Positions 1 to 8,412 of a stretch of DNA of 35,729 nucleotides are shown one piece after another (position 1 is the stretch's first letter; every line of letters starts with the position of its first letter). Location: positions 1-35,729 of the forward strand of contig JAHELT010000035.1 in the NCBI GenBank assembly GCA_024644045.1, written 5' to 3'. The notes beneath the pieces are model-generated. The model was not told the origin of the DNA. It worked only from the letters and a program-made list of their open reading frames with translations, and ran no database searches. The DNA comes from Chromatiales bacterium. Its GTDB lineage: Bacteria > Pseudomonadota > Gammaproteobacteria > JAHELT01. The position numbers and the translations under genes are program-made.

Positions 1-21
1 ACCGAGCCGGCCAGCGGGCGA

Positions 22-1335
22 TCAAGGAGCTGTTTTGCGCAGCCTCGCATAGTAGAAACCGTCCACTCCCCCGGTGCCTGGCAACAGTTGCCGGCCAAAC
101 TCGCAGGCGACGCCCCACCCGGCGTCGATTCGCACTTCGACCGCGTCCCCACGACGCTGCAGAAACCCGGCAACCACCGTCTCGTTCTCGACGCGAGATA
201 CCGAACAGGTTGCGTAGAGCAGGATACCGTCATGCGCCAGGGTGGGCCAGAGCGCGTCGAGCAGTGCCGCCTGCCGCGCCGCCATGGCCGGCAGGTCCTG
301 CGCCCGGCGCAGATGCTTGATGTCCGGATGGCGACGGATGACCCCGGTGCCGGTACAGGGCGCATCGAGCAGTATTCTGTCGAACGGCTCGCCGTCCCAC
401 CAGTCTGCCACGACCAGGGCGTCGGCCTGGCGCACCGTGGCCGCAACTCTGCAGCGGGCCACGTTGTCCTGCAACCGCTGCACGCGCTGCGCATCGACGT
501 CGAGCGCGAGCAGCGCAGCAATCTGCGGCTCCCGCTCGCCGATATGACAGGTCTTGCCCCCCGGCGCCGCGCAGGCGTCCAGCACCCGCTGGCCCGCCTG
601 GAGCTGCAGCAGCGCTGGGGCGAGCTGCGCCGCGGGATCCTGGACGGAGACCCGGCCCTGATCGAAACCGGGCAGCGCCGACACGTCGCAGGGCCGTTCC
701 AGCACCAACGCTTCGGGCGCGAACGGATGGCCGTGCGCGGGCATCCCGGCGGCCTGCAGGTCGCTTTCGTACGCCTCCAGCGTCGTCAGGCTGCGGTTGA
801 CGCGCAGCGCCATCGGCGCCTGGCAGTTGCTTGCCTCGGCCAGGGCCTGCCAGTCGTCGGGCCACTCTTCGCGCCAGCACGCCAGCAGCCAGCGCGGCAT
901 GGCAAGCCGCTGGTGATCGACGGTGTCAACCTCGGAAAGCAGCGCCTCACGTTCGCGCGTGAAACGCCGCAGCACCGCGTTTACCAGCTGCGCGGCCCAG
1001 GGCTTGCCAAGCGCGCGGGCGGTCTCGACGCTGCGGTCGACGACCGCGTAAGGCGGGGTGGAAAGCCGGTCGAGCTCGAACAGCGCCAGCAACAGCAGAC
1101 TGGCGAGGTCACCGTCGCGGGTGCGCAGCGGCGCGTTGAGCAGACGATGCAGCAGCGCGTCCAGGCGCACATACCAGCGCAGCGTGCCGTAGCAAAGCTG
1201 CGCTGCCAGCGGCCGGTCAGCCCCGTCGAGCACGGACAGCGCGCCGTCCATGACGGCGCTGAGCGACTGCCGTTTGCGCACCACGGCCTGCACCACCTCG
1301 ATCGCCGCCAGCTGCACGGCTGAGGCGGCGCTCAT
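22..1335 (-). CDS. rsmB: 16S rRNA (cytosine-967 C5)-methyltransferase RsmB
   Basis: SAM-dependent enzyme that methylates C967 of 16S rRNA, acting in the cytoplasm on the small-subunit rRNA. The 437-residue product has an N-terminal NusB-like helical domain (about 1-140) and a C-terminal RNA methyltransferase fold. Visible motifs are DACAAPGGKT (SAM binding, about 253-262), LDAPCTGTGV (C327) and LLYATCSV (C377); the two cysteines are the catalytic pair of the m5C family. Length is close to the usual ~430. The ATG at 1335 was chosen because the family N-terminus ([15 protein letters not shown]) begins there; an open extension upstream to 1572 lies inside fmt and looks unlike protein. The start overlaps the fmt stop as ATGA, so translation is probably coupled. 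Just past the stop, a TTG overlapping it (TTGA, 26-22) could open the next minus-strand gene, but only about 26 nt are in view. Confidence 0.97.
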   Translation of the reverse strand: MSAASAVQLAAIEVVQAVVRKRQSLSAVMDGALSVLDGADRPLAAQLCYGTLRWYVRLDALLHRLLNAPLRTRDGDLASLLLLALFELDRLSTPPYAVVDRSVETARALGKPWAAQLVNAVLRRFTREREALLSEVDTVDHQRLAMPRWLLACWREEWPDDWQALAEASNCQAPMALRVNRSLTTLEAYESDLQAAGMPAHGHPFAPEALVLERPCDVSALPGFDQGRVSVQDPAAQLAPALLQLQAGQRVLDACAAPGGKTCHIGEREPQIAALLALDVDAQRVQRLQDNVARCRVAATVRQADALVVADWWDGEPFDRILLDAPCTGTGVIRRHPDIKHLRRAQDLPAMAARQAALLDALWPTLAHDGILLYATCSVSRVENETVVAGFLQRRGDAVEVRIDAGWGVACEFGRQLLPGTGGVDGFYYARLRKTAP

Positions 1336-2255
1336 GCGCCAAACCGCGCGCCGCGGAGGTCGTGAGCGTTGCAGAAATCGGCGGCGCTCACCGGGCGTTT
1401 TCCGGGCAGCTGCAGGCGGGTGATGCGCAGCACGCCGCGGCCCGCCGCCACGTCTATGCCGTCGGCGCCGGCCGCCGTGACCCGGCCCGGCTCGGCGGAC
1501 GAACCCTCCACCGCGCGCGCCTGCCAGATTTTCACCGGTCGATCCTGCCAGCGCGTGTATGCCACGGGCCAAGGGTTGTAGGCGCGCACTGCGCGATTCA
1601 GCTGCGCTGCGTCCTCTTGCCAGTCGATGCGGGCTTCCTCGCGCGTCAACCGATTGGCGTAGGTGACGCCGTCAGCCGACTGAGGAACGGCCGCCACACG
1701 GCCTTCCAGCCAGTCGGGCAGGCAGGCCTGCAACGTCTGAGCGCCGAGCTCCGCCAGCCGGTCGTGCAGGCTGCCCGCCGTATCCTCGTCGGTGATCGCG
1801 CACTGGCGCTGACAGACGATGGCGCCGGTATCCAGGCCGGCCTCCATGCGCATGATCGTGATGCCGGTGCGCCGGTCGCCGGCCAGCACCGCGCGCTGAA
1901 TCGGGGCTGCGCCGCGCCAGCGCGGCAGCAGGGAGGCGTGCACGTTGAGGCAGGCGTGCGGCGGTATGTCGAGCACCGCCTGCGGCAGGATCAACCCGTA
2001 GGCCGCCACCACGAGGACATCCGGGCGCAGCGCTGCGAGTTCACGCCGTACCGCGGCGGACTTCAGGCTGGGCGGCTGGCGTACCGCCAGGTCGTGCTGC
2101 AGGGCAAACTGCTTGACGGCGCTCTGGCGAAGGCTGCGCCCCCGCCCGGCGGGCCGGTCGGGTTGCGTATACACGGCCACCACGTCCCAGCTCGCGAGTA
2201 GCGCGCCGAGACTGGGTACGGCAAACTCGGGGGTGCCGGCAAATACGGCCCTCAA
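1332..2255 (-). CDS. fmt: Methionyl-tRNA formyltransferase
   Basis: Transfers a formyl group from 10-formyl-tetrahydrofolate to Met-tRNAfMet, the step that makes initiator tRNA. The 307-residue protein starts with the family signature [12 protein letters not shown]. It carries [17 protein letters not shown], where N104 and H106 are catalytic, and D142 in GLDTGAI completes the active site. The C-terminal part (about 205-307) is the tRNA-binding OB-like domain. The start is TTG at 2255, which overlaps the def stop codon (TTGA). No ATG nearby would keep the conserved N-terminus, so the non-ATG start is well supported. Together with def upstream and rsmB downstream it forms the classic translation-initiation operon. 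Confidence 0.97.
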   Translation of the reverse strand: MRAVFAGTPEFAVPSLGALLASWDVVAVYTQPDRPAGRGRSLRQSAVKQFALQHDLAVRQPPSLKSAAVRRELAALRPDVLVVAAYGLILPQAVLDIPPHACLNVHASLLPRWRGAAPIQRAVLAGDRRTGITIMRMEAGLDTGAIVCQRQCAITDEDTAGSLHDRLAELGAQTLQACLPDWLEGRVAAVPQSADGVTYANRLTREEARIDWQEDAAQLNRAVRAYNPWPVAYTRWQDRPVKIWQARAVEGSSAEPGRVTAAGADGIDVAAGRGVLRITRLQLPGKRPVSAADFCNAHDLRGARFGA

Positions 2256-2785
2256 ATGACTGCGGCCGACGACGGCGCCGGCTCGGCTTGCTCACGCTTG
2301 CTCTTCGCGATGCGCTTGCGGATGCGCTCACGCTTCAGGGAGGAGAGATAGTCCACAAACAGCTTGCCGTCGAGGTGATCGATCTCGTGCTGGATGCACA
2401 CGGCCAGCAGACCGTCGACCTCCAGCTCGAACGCCTCGCCGTCGCGGTTCAGCGCCGACACGGTGATCTGCTGCGCCCGCTGCACGGTCTCGAACACACC
2501 CGGCACGGACAGGCAGCCCTCTTCCATCTCCTCGCTGCCGCTGGTCTGGCTGATGACGGGATTCACCAGTACCAGCGGCTGGTCCTTGTCTTCGGATACG
2601 TCGATCACGATGATGCGCTGGTGAACGTTCACTTGGGTGGCCGCCAGGCCGATGCCGGGGGCCGCATACATGGTTTCGAACATGTCGTCGATCAGCTGTC
2701 TGACAGCCTCATCGACCCGCGCCACGGGCTTGGCGCGGGTGCGCAGCCGCGGGTCGGGGAAGTGCAGTATTTCCAGGGTTGCCAT
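2252..2785 (-). CDS. def: Peptide deformylase
   Basis: Metallo-hydrolase that removes the N-formyl group from nascent proteins, the counterpart of Fmt encoded directly downstream. The 177-residue sequence has the three family motifs: GIGLAATQ (44-51), EGCLSVPG with metal ligand C91, and QHEIDHLDG with ligands H133 and H137 and catalytic E134. Length matches type-I deformylases, with a slightly extended basic and then Ala/Pro tail. The ATG at 2785 is the only start that preserves the family N-terminus ([12 protein letters not shown]). It is the first gene of def-fmt-rsmB and lies divergent from the LysM gene across a 245-nt intergenic region. Confidence 0.98.
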   Translation of the reverse strand: MATLEILHFPDPRLRTRAKPVARVDEAVRQLIDDMFETMYAAPGIGLAATQVNVHQRIIVIDVSEDKDQPLVLVNPVISQTSGSEEMEEGCLSVPGVFETVQRAQQITVSALNRDGEAFELEVDGLLAVCIQHEIDHLDGKLFVDYLSSLKRERIRKRIAKSKREQAEPAPSSAAVI

Positions 2786-3030
2786 CGGTTTTGCTGTAGA
2801 TCTCGCGTAGTTTTACAAAAATAACCGCTAACGCTATGATAGTTCGGCAATTGCGACTCAAGTCACGCCCTTGCGGTGGCGGTTATTCTGACTAAACTCC
2901 GCACAAAAAGGTAGCGAGGAGGCGCGTAGTTTGCAGTGGTTTTCACGGTATAGGTCCATTCTTGACGCTATCTTGCCGACATGGACGTGCACTGCGACGC
3001 CGGAATCATCGTGAATTTGGGGAGATCATC
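2786..3030. promoter_or_regulatory. Divergent def / LysM-gene intergenic region
   Basis: A 245-nt, comparatively AT-rich region between two divergent operons. A perfect 8-bp inverted repeat, ATAACCGC at 2821-2828 and GCGGTTAT at 2879-2886, brackets about 50 nt. A weak sigma70-like candidate for the rightward operon is TTGCGG (2871-2876), 16 nt, TAAACT (2893-2898). On the minus strand a TATCAT-like -10 lies near 2838-2843 for def without a good -35. A GGGGAG ribosome-binding site at 3019-3024 precedes the TTG start at 3031. No RNA gene was recognised. Confidence 0.35.
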
Positions 3031-4284
3031 TTGAAACGATACCTGTACCTGGCCGCCGCATCGTCCCTGGTGGCTTCCATGGCGCTGCTCGGCACCGGCT
3101 GCTCGGGTGTACCGCTGTGGGGCCAGGGGGCCGACGCGGAAATGACGCCCGCCGAACCGGACGCGATGGAGACGGCCCAGCCCGAACCGATGGCGCCGGC
3201 CGAGCCGGCGGCGCCGGCAGTCGTCGCCGCCGAAACCATGGCCCAGCCGGAACCCATGCAGCAGACGGTCAGCCCGATGCTCAAACCGTCGTACCCCGAG
3301 TCCTACACGGTGGTGACCGGCGACACGCTGTGGGACATCGCGGCGCGGTTTCTGGAGGACCCCTGGGTGTGGCCCCAGATCTGGGACGTCAACCCGCAGA
3401 TCGCCAATCCGCATCTGATCTACCCGGGCGATGTCGTCTCGCTGGTGTTCGTCGACGGCCAGCCGCGCTTGATCGTCGACCGCCCCGGTGTGGGCGCACC
3501 GACCACCGAACCCGTGGTCAGCGGTGCGGCCCCCGCGGGGGGGACGGTGCGCATGGCGCCGAGCATCCGCGTCGAGCCGCTGAGCGATGCGATCCCGGCC
3601 ATATCCGCGAGCGCAATACGCCAGTTCACGGTGAAACCGCGCGTGCTGAGCCAGGAAGAACTTGAGGCCTCGCCCTACATCATCGGCAACTTCGAGGGAC
3701 GGCTGATCAGCGCCAGCGGCAACCAGATCTACGCGCGCGGGCTGGAGAACTCCGACGAATCGCTCTACAGCATCTACCGCCCGGGCAAGCGCTTCCTGGA
3801 CCCGGACAGCGGTGAGGTACTCGGCATCGAAGTCGTCTACGTCGGCGACGCGAAAGTGATCGCCTTCGGCGATCCGTCGCGCATGGTGATCACGGACAAC
3901 AACCGCGAGTCGCTCAACGGAGACATCCTGCTGCCGCTCGACCGCGGCAAGATCGCACACGACTACGTCCCGCGTAACCCCGCAATCGGTTTCGAGGGCA
4001 GGGTCATCTCGCTGTTCGATGCAATCTCGCAAACCGGCCAGAACCAGACGGTGGCGGTCAACATCGGGCAGCGCGACGGTATCGAAATCGGTGACATGCT
4101 TGCGGTGTTCAGTCCCGGCGGCACCATCACTGACCGCACGCGCGGGCGGCGCGACGTGCTGGAGCTGCCTGACGAGCGCACGGGCATGGTCATGATCGTG
4201 CGCAGCTTCGACCGCGTCAGCTACGGGTTGATCATGGAATCCGACCGTCCCATTCACCTCAACGACGTGGTGACCAATCCGTAA
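3031..4284 (+). CDS. LysM-domain lipoprotein upstream of dprA
   Basis: Probable cell-envelope lipoprotein that binds peptidoglycan through a LysM domain; the exact role of this family is not established. The N-terminus is a lipoprotein signal (MKRYLYLAAASS..., lipobox LLGTGC with C24). It is followed by an Ala/Pro/Glu/Met-rich linker (about 31-85). A LysM domain spans about 91-140 (YTVVTGDTLWDIAARF ... HLIYPGDVVSLV), and a C-terminal region of about 270 residues is typical of the proteins found next to dprA in gammaproteobacteria. The start is TTG at 3031, preceded by GGGGAG at a good distance; it places the signal peptide right at the N-terminus, unlike an upstream start at 2962. It heads the run LysM-dprA, divergent from def. 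Total length is 417 residues. Confidence 0.9.
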   Translation: MKRYLYLAAASSLVASMALLGTGCSGVPLWGQGADAEMTPAEPDAMETAQPEPMAPAEPAAPAVVAAETMAQPEPMQQTVSPMLKPSYPESYTVVTGDTLWDIAARFLEDPWVWPQIWDVNPQIANPHLIYPGDVVSLVFVDGQPRLIVDRPGVGAPTTEPVVSGAAPAGGTVRMAPSIRVEPLSDAIPAISASAIRQFTVKPRVLSQEELEASPYIIGNFEGRLISASGNQIYARGLENSDESLYSIYRPGKRFLDPDSGEVLGIEVVYVGDAKVIAFGDPSRMVITDNNRESLNGDILLPLDRGKIAHDYVPRNPAIGFEGRVISLFDAISQTGQNQTVAVNIGQRDGIEIGDMLAVFSPGGTITDRTRGRRDVLELPDERTGMVMIVRSFDRVSYGLIMESDRPIHLNDVVTNP

Positions 4285-4297
4285 GCAGGAGGCGAAC

Positions 4298-4330
4298 GTG
4301 AACCGGCACGGCGTTTGCCGCCCCCGCTAG
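4298..4330 (+). other. Possible 10-codon leader ORF ahead of dprA
   Basis: GTG at 4298 is preceded by a strong AGGAGG (4287-4292) at normal spacing and opens a 10-codon frame ending in TAG at 4328-4330, 11 nt before the dprA ATG. dprA itself has no clear ribosome-binding site. The mini-ORF could therefore deliver ribosomes to dprA by re-initiation. That is inference; the peptide has no recognisable feature. Confidence 0.3.
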
Positions 4331-4341
4331 CGGGCGGCAGA

Positions 4342-5454
4342 ATGAGCGGCATGGATGCTGCAGAACCCCTTCCCTGGCTGAAACTGGCGCACGCGCCGGG
4401 CCTCGGCGCGGCGCGGGCGCGAACGCTGGTCGACACCTTCGGCACGGCCGCAGCGGCGTGCGCCGCCAGCCGCTCGGCGCTGCTCGACGCCGGCCTCGGT
4501 GCCGACACCGTGGCGGCGCTGCGGGCCGGGAGCACGGCCGCAATCGATGCTGAACTTGCCTGGGCGCAGCAGTCCGGACAGTGCATCCTGACGCCCGAAG
4601 ACGCCGGCTACCCGGCGCTGCTGCGCGAGCTCGGCGATCGGCCGCCCGTCCTGTATGTGCGCGGCGATCCGGAGGTGCTCACCACGCTGCAGCTCGCCAT
4701 GGTGGGCTCGCGCAAGCCGACCGCGGCCGGGCGCCGCACGGCGTTCGAGTTCGCGCGGCATCTGGCCGGCTGCGGCTTGACCATCACCAGCGGGCTGGCG
4801 CTCGGCATAGACGCCGCCAGCCACGCGGGCGCGCTGGAGGCCGACGGCCTCACGGTCGCGGTGATGGGCAACGGACAGCGCTGCGTATACCCGCGCGAGA
4901 ACGCCGGGCTCGCCGAACGTATCGAGCAGAACGGCGCGCTGGTCAGTGAGCTGCCGCTGGAGGCGCCGCCGCGCAGGGAGCATTTCCCCCGGCGCAACCG
5001 CCTGATCAGCGGCCTCAGCGCCGGCACGCTGGTGGTCGAGGCCGCGGTGCGCAGCGGTTCGCTGATCACCGCGCGCCTCGCGACCGAGCAGGGACGCGAG
5101 GTTTTCGCCGTGCCCGGCTCGATCCACAGCCCGCAGTCGCGCGGCACCAACGCCTTGCTGCGCGACGGTGCGAAGCTGGTGGAAACGGCCGAGCACGTGC
5201 TCGAAGAGCTGGCGCCGTACGCAGCGGCCGCACGCCAGCCCGCCCCGTCGCCTGACGTCCCGCCCGACGACACGCTGGGCGGCGATTACCGGGACCTGCT
5301 CGAGGCGGTGGATTTCTCGCCCACGGCCGTCGATGCGCTGGTCGAGAGCACCGGGCGCAGCGCGGCTGAGGTCGCTTCCATGTTGTTGATTCTGGAGCTG
5401 AGGGGTCACGTCGAGGCGGTAGCCGGCGGGCTGTATGTGCGGGTGGCGCAGTAA
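4342..5454 (+). CDS. dprA: DNA-processing protein DprA
   Basis: Cytoplasmic single-stranded-DNA binding protein that protects incoming DNA and loads RecA during natural transformation. The 370-residue protein has an N-terminal helix-hairpin-helix/SAM-like part (HAPGLGAARARTLVDTFG). A Rossmann-like DprA core follows with GSRKPT (122-127), SGLALGIDAASH (150-161) and FPRRNRLISGLS (215-226). The C-terminus is a winged-helix-like domain (about 305-370). The ATG at 4342 was chosen; ATG at 4351 is a close alternative, and neither has a strong ribosome-binding site. It follows the LysM gene by 57 nt, as in related genomes. The gene smg, often placed between dprA and topA in gammaproteobacteria, is absent here. 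DprA alone does not prove competence, since it is widespread. Confidence 0.95.
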   Translation: MSGMDAAEPLPWLKLAHAPGLGAARARTLVDTFGTAAAACAASRSALLDAGLGADTVAALRAGSTAAIDAELAWAQQSGQCILTPEDAGYPALLRELGDRPPVLYVRGDPEVLTTLQLAMVGSRKPTAAGRRTAFEFARHLAGCGLTITSGLALGIDAASHAGALEADGLTVAVMGNGQRCVYPRENAGLAERIEQNGALVSELPLEAPPRREHFPRRNRLISGLSAGTLVVEAAVRSGSLITARLATEQGREVFAVPGSIHSPQSRGTNALLRDGAKLVETAEHVLEELAPYAAAARQPAPSPDVPPDDTLGGDYRDLLEAVDFSPTAVDALVESTGRSAAEVASMLLILELRGHVEAVAGGLYVRVAQ

Positions 5455-5756
5455 TCGGTCACGGTAGTGGAATTTTTGCGCGCGCAAAGCGGCACCGCGT
5501 CACGCGGAAACCGCGGCGCAGCGCGAACTTCGACGGTAAACCGCAGGTCCGTGCGCAGGCCGCGCGCGGCCTGACGGAGTGATTTCCTGACGGAGTGGCT
5601 TTACACGGCACGCGAATCTGCATAAGAATCCGCGCCTCCGAATCCGAAACGTCGCCGCCTCCTACGGCGGCACGCGGGCACAACCAAGGACAACAACCGC
5701 TCACCCGCAACGCTCGGACGGTCTGTGGCGCTGTGGAACGTCGGTGATAAGGAAAT
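5455..5756 (+). promoter_or_regulatory. topA promoter region with tandem 12-bp repeat
   Basis: A 302-nt gap without a credible gene. A good sigma70-like promoter is TTTACA (5600-5605), 17 nt, TAAGAA (5623-5628), giving a topA leader of about 120 nt. Directly upstream of the -35, the 12-mer CCTGACGGAGTG occurs twice, at 5570-5581 and 5586-5597 (period 16). Near the dprA end lies a perfect 14-bp palindrome TTTGCGCGCGCAAA (5475-5488). The topA ribosome-binding site AAGGA lies just before the ATG at 5757. Confidence 0.5.
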
Positions 5757-8126
5757 ATGACAAAGAGCCTCGTCATTGTGGAATCGCCCGCTAAGGGGCG
5801 GACCATCAAGAAATACCTCGGCAAGGACTACGAAGTCCTGGCCTCGTACGGGCACGTGCGCGACCTGGTGCCCAAGGAAGGCGCCGTGGACACGGACAAC
5901 GGCTTCGCCATGAAGTATCAGGTCATCGACCGCAATCAGAAGCATGTCGATGCGATCAAACGCGCCCTCAAGCAGGCCGATCGGCTGCTGCTCGCCACCG
6001 ACCCGGACCGCGAGGGCGAGGCGATTTCGTGGCACCTTGCCGAGCTGCTGCGCGAGCAGCGCGGCCTCGAGGACAAGCCCATCCAGCGGGTGGTTTTTCA
6101 CGAGATCACGCGCGGGGCGATTCAGGAGGCGCTGGAGCATCCGCGCGAGCTGTCGATGGACCTGGTGAACGCGCAGCAGGCGCGCCGCGCGCTCGACTAC
6201 CTGGTCGGTTTCAATCTGTCGCCGCTGCTGTGGCGCAAGATCCGCCGCGGGCTTTCGGCAGGGCGCGTGCAGAGTCCGGCGCTGCGCCTGATCGTCGAGC
6301 GCGAGGAGGAGATCGAACGCTTCGAGCCGCGCGAGTACTGGAGCATCGAAGCACAGCTCGAAAAGGACGAGCAGGCGTTCGTGGCGCGGCTCACGCGGCT
6401 GGACGACGAGAAGGTCGAGCAGTTCACGATCACCGGCGAGGCGCGTGCCAGCGAAGTGCACGAGCAGCTGATCAACGCCGCGAAGGGCAAGCTGGACGTG
6501 CTGGACGTGGTACGCAAGCAGCGCAAGCGCAATCCCGCACCGCCGTTTACCACGTCCACCATGCAGCAGGAGTCCGTGCGCAAGCTGGGCTTCTCGGCGT
6601 CGCGCACCATGCGCGTCGCACAGCAGCTCTACGAAGGTGTGGACGCGGGTGAAGGCGCGGTCGGCCTGATCACCTACATGCGCACCGATTCGGTCACCCT
6701 GGCCAACGATGCGCTGACCGACATCCGCGAGCTGATCGCCAAGCGCTACGGGAGCGACAAGGTGCCCGAGGCGCCGCGCACGTTCAAGAACAAGACCAAG
6801 AACGCCCAGGAGGCGCACGAAGCGGTCCGCCCGACCTCCGCGCAGCGCCACCCCGACGACCTCAAGCAGTACCTGACCAGCGATCAGCACCGGCTGTACA
6901 ACCTGATCTGGCAGCGCACCGTGGCGAGCCAGATGATCCATGCCACGCTGGACACGGTGGCGGTGGACTTCGCCTGCGGCAGCCCGTCCAACCAGTTTCG
7001 CGCGACCGGCTCGACGGTCCGCGAGCCCGGCTTCATGGCCGTGTACCGGGAAGGCCTGGACGACGCCGAGCCCGGCGACGACTCGCGCATTCTGCCCGAC
7101 CTGGAGAAAGGCGAGTCGGTGCCGCTGCACGAGATCGCGCTCGAGCAGCACTTCACCGAGCCGCCGCCCCGCTACTCCGAGGCGAGCCTGGTGAAAACCC
7201 TCGAAGAGTACGGCATCGGGCGCCCGTCGACCTACGCCTCCATCATCTCCACGCTGCTCGATCGCGAGTACGTGGAGCTGGATTCGCGGCGATTCGTGCC
7301 CACCGACGTCGGCCGCGTGGTGAACCGCTTCCTGTCCAATCACTTCACCAAGTATGTGGACTACGATTTCACCGCGCGCCTGGAGGACGAGCTCGACGAG
7401 GTGTCGCGCGGCGAGAAGGACTGGGTGCCGCTGATGCAGGCGTTCTGGAAGAGCTTCAAGACCCAGGTCGACGACAAGGACGCGACCGTGACCCGGGCGG
7501 AGGCCGTACAGGCGCGCGAGCTCGGCAGCGACCCGAAGAGCGGCCGCCCGGTATCGGTGCGTATCGGCCGTTACGGACCCTACGTGCAGATCGGCACCAA
7601 GGACGACGAGGAGAAGCCGCGCTTCGCCGGGCTGCGCCCCGGGCAGAAAATGGACACCATCCAGCTGGAGGAAGCGCTCTCGCTGTTCAACCTGCCGCGC
7701 GAGCTGGGCGAGAGTCCCGAGGGCGTGCCGGTGGCGGTCAACATCGGACGGTTCGGCCCCTACGTGAAATACGGGGACACGTTCGTCTCGATCAAAGAGG
7801 ACGATCCCTACAGCATCGATCTGGAGCGCGCGCTGGTGCTGGTGCGCGAGAAGCAGGAGGCCGACGCCAAGCGCCTGATCCAGGATTTTCCGGACGCCGG
7901 GATCAAAGTACTCAACGGGCGTTACGGTCCGTACGTCTCCGACGGCAACAAGAACGTCAAGGTGCCGAAGGACAAGGAGCCCGCCGCGCTGACCCTGGAA
8001 GAGTGCCAGGAGCTGATTGCCAACGCGCCGGAGCGCAAACGGCGCGGCAAGAAGCCCGCCTCCAAGAAAAAGGTCTCGGCCCGAAGCAAGGCCAGCGCCA
8101 AGAAGAAAAAAGCGGGCGGAGACTAG
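5757..8126 (+). CDS. topA: DNA topoisomerase I (type IA)
   Basis: Relaxes negative supercoils by transient cleavage of one strand. The 789-residue enzyme begins with the Toprim domain (LVIVESPAKGRTIKKYLG with E9; TDPDREGEAISWH with D82, D84 and E86). The catalytic tyrosine is Y307 in GLITYMRTDSV, followed by R309. The C-terminal third carries three topoisomerase C-terminal repeats marked by GRYGPYVQIG, GRFGPYVKYG and GRYGPYVSDG, then a Lys-rich tail. It contains no four-cysteine zinc ribbons, unlike the E. coli enzyme (865 residues). The ATG at 5757 has a ribosome-binding site and the family N-terminus. The stop codon TAG (8124-8126) is formed by the TA target plus the first G of the adjoining MITE-like element. 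Confidence 0.97.
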   Translation: MTKSLVIVESPAKGRTIKKYLGKDYEVLASYGHVRDLVPKEGAVDTDNGFAMKYQVIDRNQKHVDAIKRALKQADRLLLATDPDREGEAISWHLAELLREQRGLEDKPIQRVVFHEITRGAIQEALEHPRELSMDLVNAQQARRALDYLVGFNLSPLLWRKIRRGLSAGRVQSPALRLIVEREEEIERFEPREYWSIEAQLEKDEQAFVARLTRLDDEKVEQFTITGEARASEVHEQLINAAKGKLDVLDVVRKQRKRNPAPPFTTSTMQQESVRKLGFSASRTMRVAQQLYEGVDAGEGAVGLITYMRTDSVTLANDALTDIRELIAKRYGSDKVPEAPRTFKNKTKNAQEAHEAVRPTSAQRHPDDLKQYLTSDQHRLYNLIWQRTVASQMIHATLDTVAVDFACGSPSNQFRATGSTVREPGFMAVYREGLDDAEPGDDSRILPDLEKGESVPLHEIALEQHFTEPPPRYSEASLVKTLEEYGIGRPSTYASIISTLLDREYVELDSRRFVPTDVGRVVNRFLSNHFTKYVDYDFTARLEDELDEVSRGEKDWVPLMQAFWKSFKTQVDDKDATVTRAEAVQARELGSDPKSGRPVSVRIGRYGPYVQIGTKDDEEKPRFAGLRPGQKMDTIQLEEALSLFNLPRELGESPEGVPVAVNIGRFGPYVKYGDTFVSIKEDDPYSIDLERALVLVREKQEADAKRLIQDFPDAGIKVLNGRYGPYVSDGNKNVKVPKDKEPAALTLEECQELIANAPERKRRGKKPASKKKVSARSKASAKKKKAGGD

Positions 8127-8390
8127 GGCCTGTTAACGCTATGCGTATACCCATCGCCGGAGGCCGTTTTTCTCAGGGCAAGGCGCACTGAGTGCGGTGT
8201 ACTCCCCGTACCTAAAGCAAAGTGCAACGACGCCATGGGGGAAAACGGCCCCGTCCCTGCGGGTTGACTCTCCAATGAGGCCCTGCGGCGTTGCGCAGGC
8301 CTTGTTTGGATGACCAAACTGCACCCTGCGCGCCTTGCCTGGCCTCATTGGAGAGCCAACGACGGGTATTCGCATAGCGCTGACAGGCCC
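8126..8390. mobile_element. MITE-like element, 265 bp, with 31-bp terminal inverted repeats
   Basis: Terminal inverted repeats lie at 8126-8156 and 8360-8390 and match at 27 of 31 positions; both ends read GGGCCTGT from outside inward. The element is flanked by TA on each side (8124-8125 and 8391-8392), as expected for a TA target duplication. Internally, GTTGACTCTCCAATGAGGCC (8263-8282) pairs with 8341-8360 at 19 of 20 positions, with a smaller inner stem (GCGCAGG/CCTGCGC and TTTGG/CCAAA), so the right ~98 bp can fold as one long hairpin. GGCCGTTTTT (8162-8171) roughly pairs with GAAAACGGCC (8241-8250) in the left half. There is no credible coding sequence. It looks like a non-autonomous element mobilised by a TA-targeting transposase (IS630/Tc1-like or similar); the family assignment is inference. 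Confidence 0.8.
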
Positions 8391-8412
8391 TAGGCGGCAC
8401 CGCGGCCACGCG

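Noticed and set aside
1-26. Possible start of a further minus-strand gene after rsmB (TTG overlapping the rsmB stop)
   Set aside because: Only eight codons are inside the window, so nothing about the product can be supported.
1336-1572. 79-codon in-frame N-terminal extension of rsmB
   Set aside because: It is Arg/Gly/Pro-rich, lies wholly inside fmt in another frame and has no similarity to the RsmB N-terminus; the ATG at 1335 is right.
2786-3030. Search for a tRNA or riboswitch in the def/LysM gap and other gaps
   Set aside because: No cloverleaf with a GTTCRANNC-type T arm and no known riboswitch core was found by eye.
3117-3270. Repetitive Pro/Glu/Ala/Met codons in the LysM gene as a DNA repeat
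   Set aside because: It is a low-complexity protein linker; no exact DNA unit repeats.
2968-4257. Long minus-strand open frame over the LysM gene (429 codons)
   Set aside because: His/Arg/Asp-rich shadow of the LysM gene with no family signature; common in high-GC DNA.
5601-7343. 580-codon minus-strand open frame across topA
   Set aside because: Antisense to conserved TopA motifs, composition of a mirror frame; no domain recognised.
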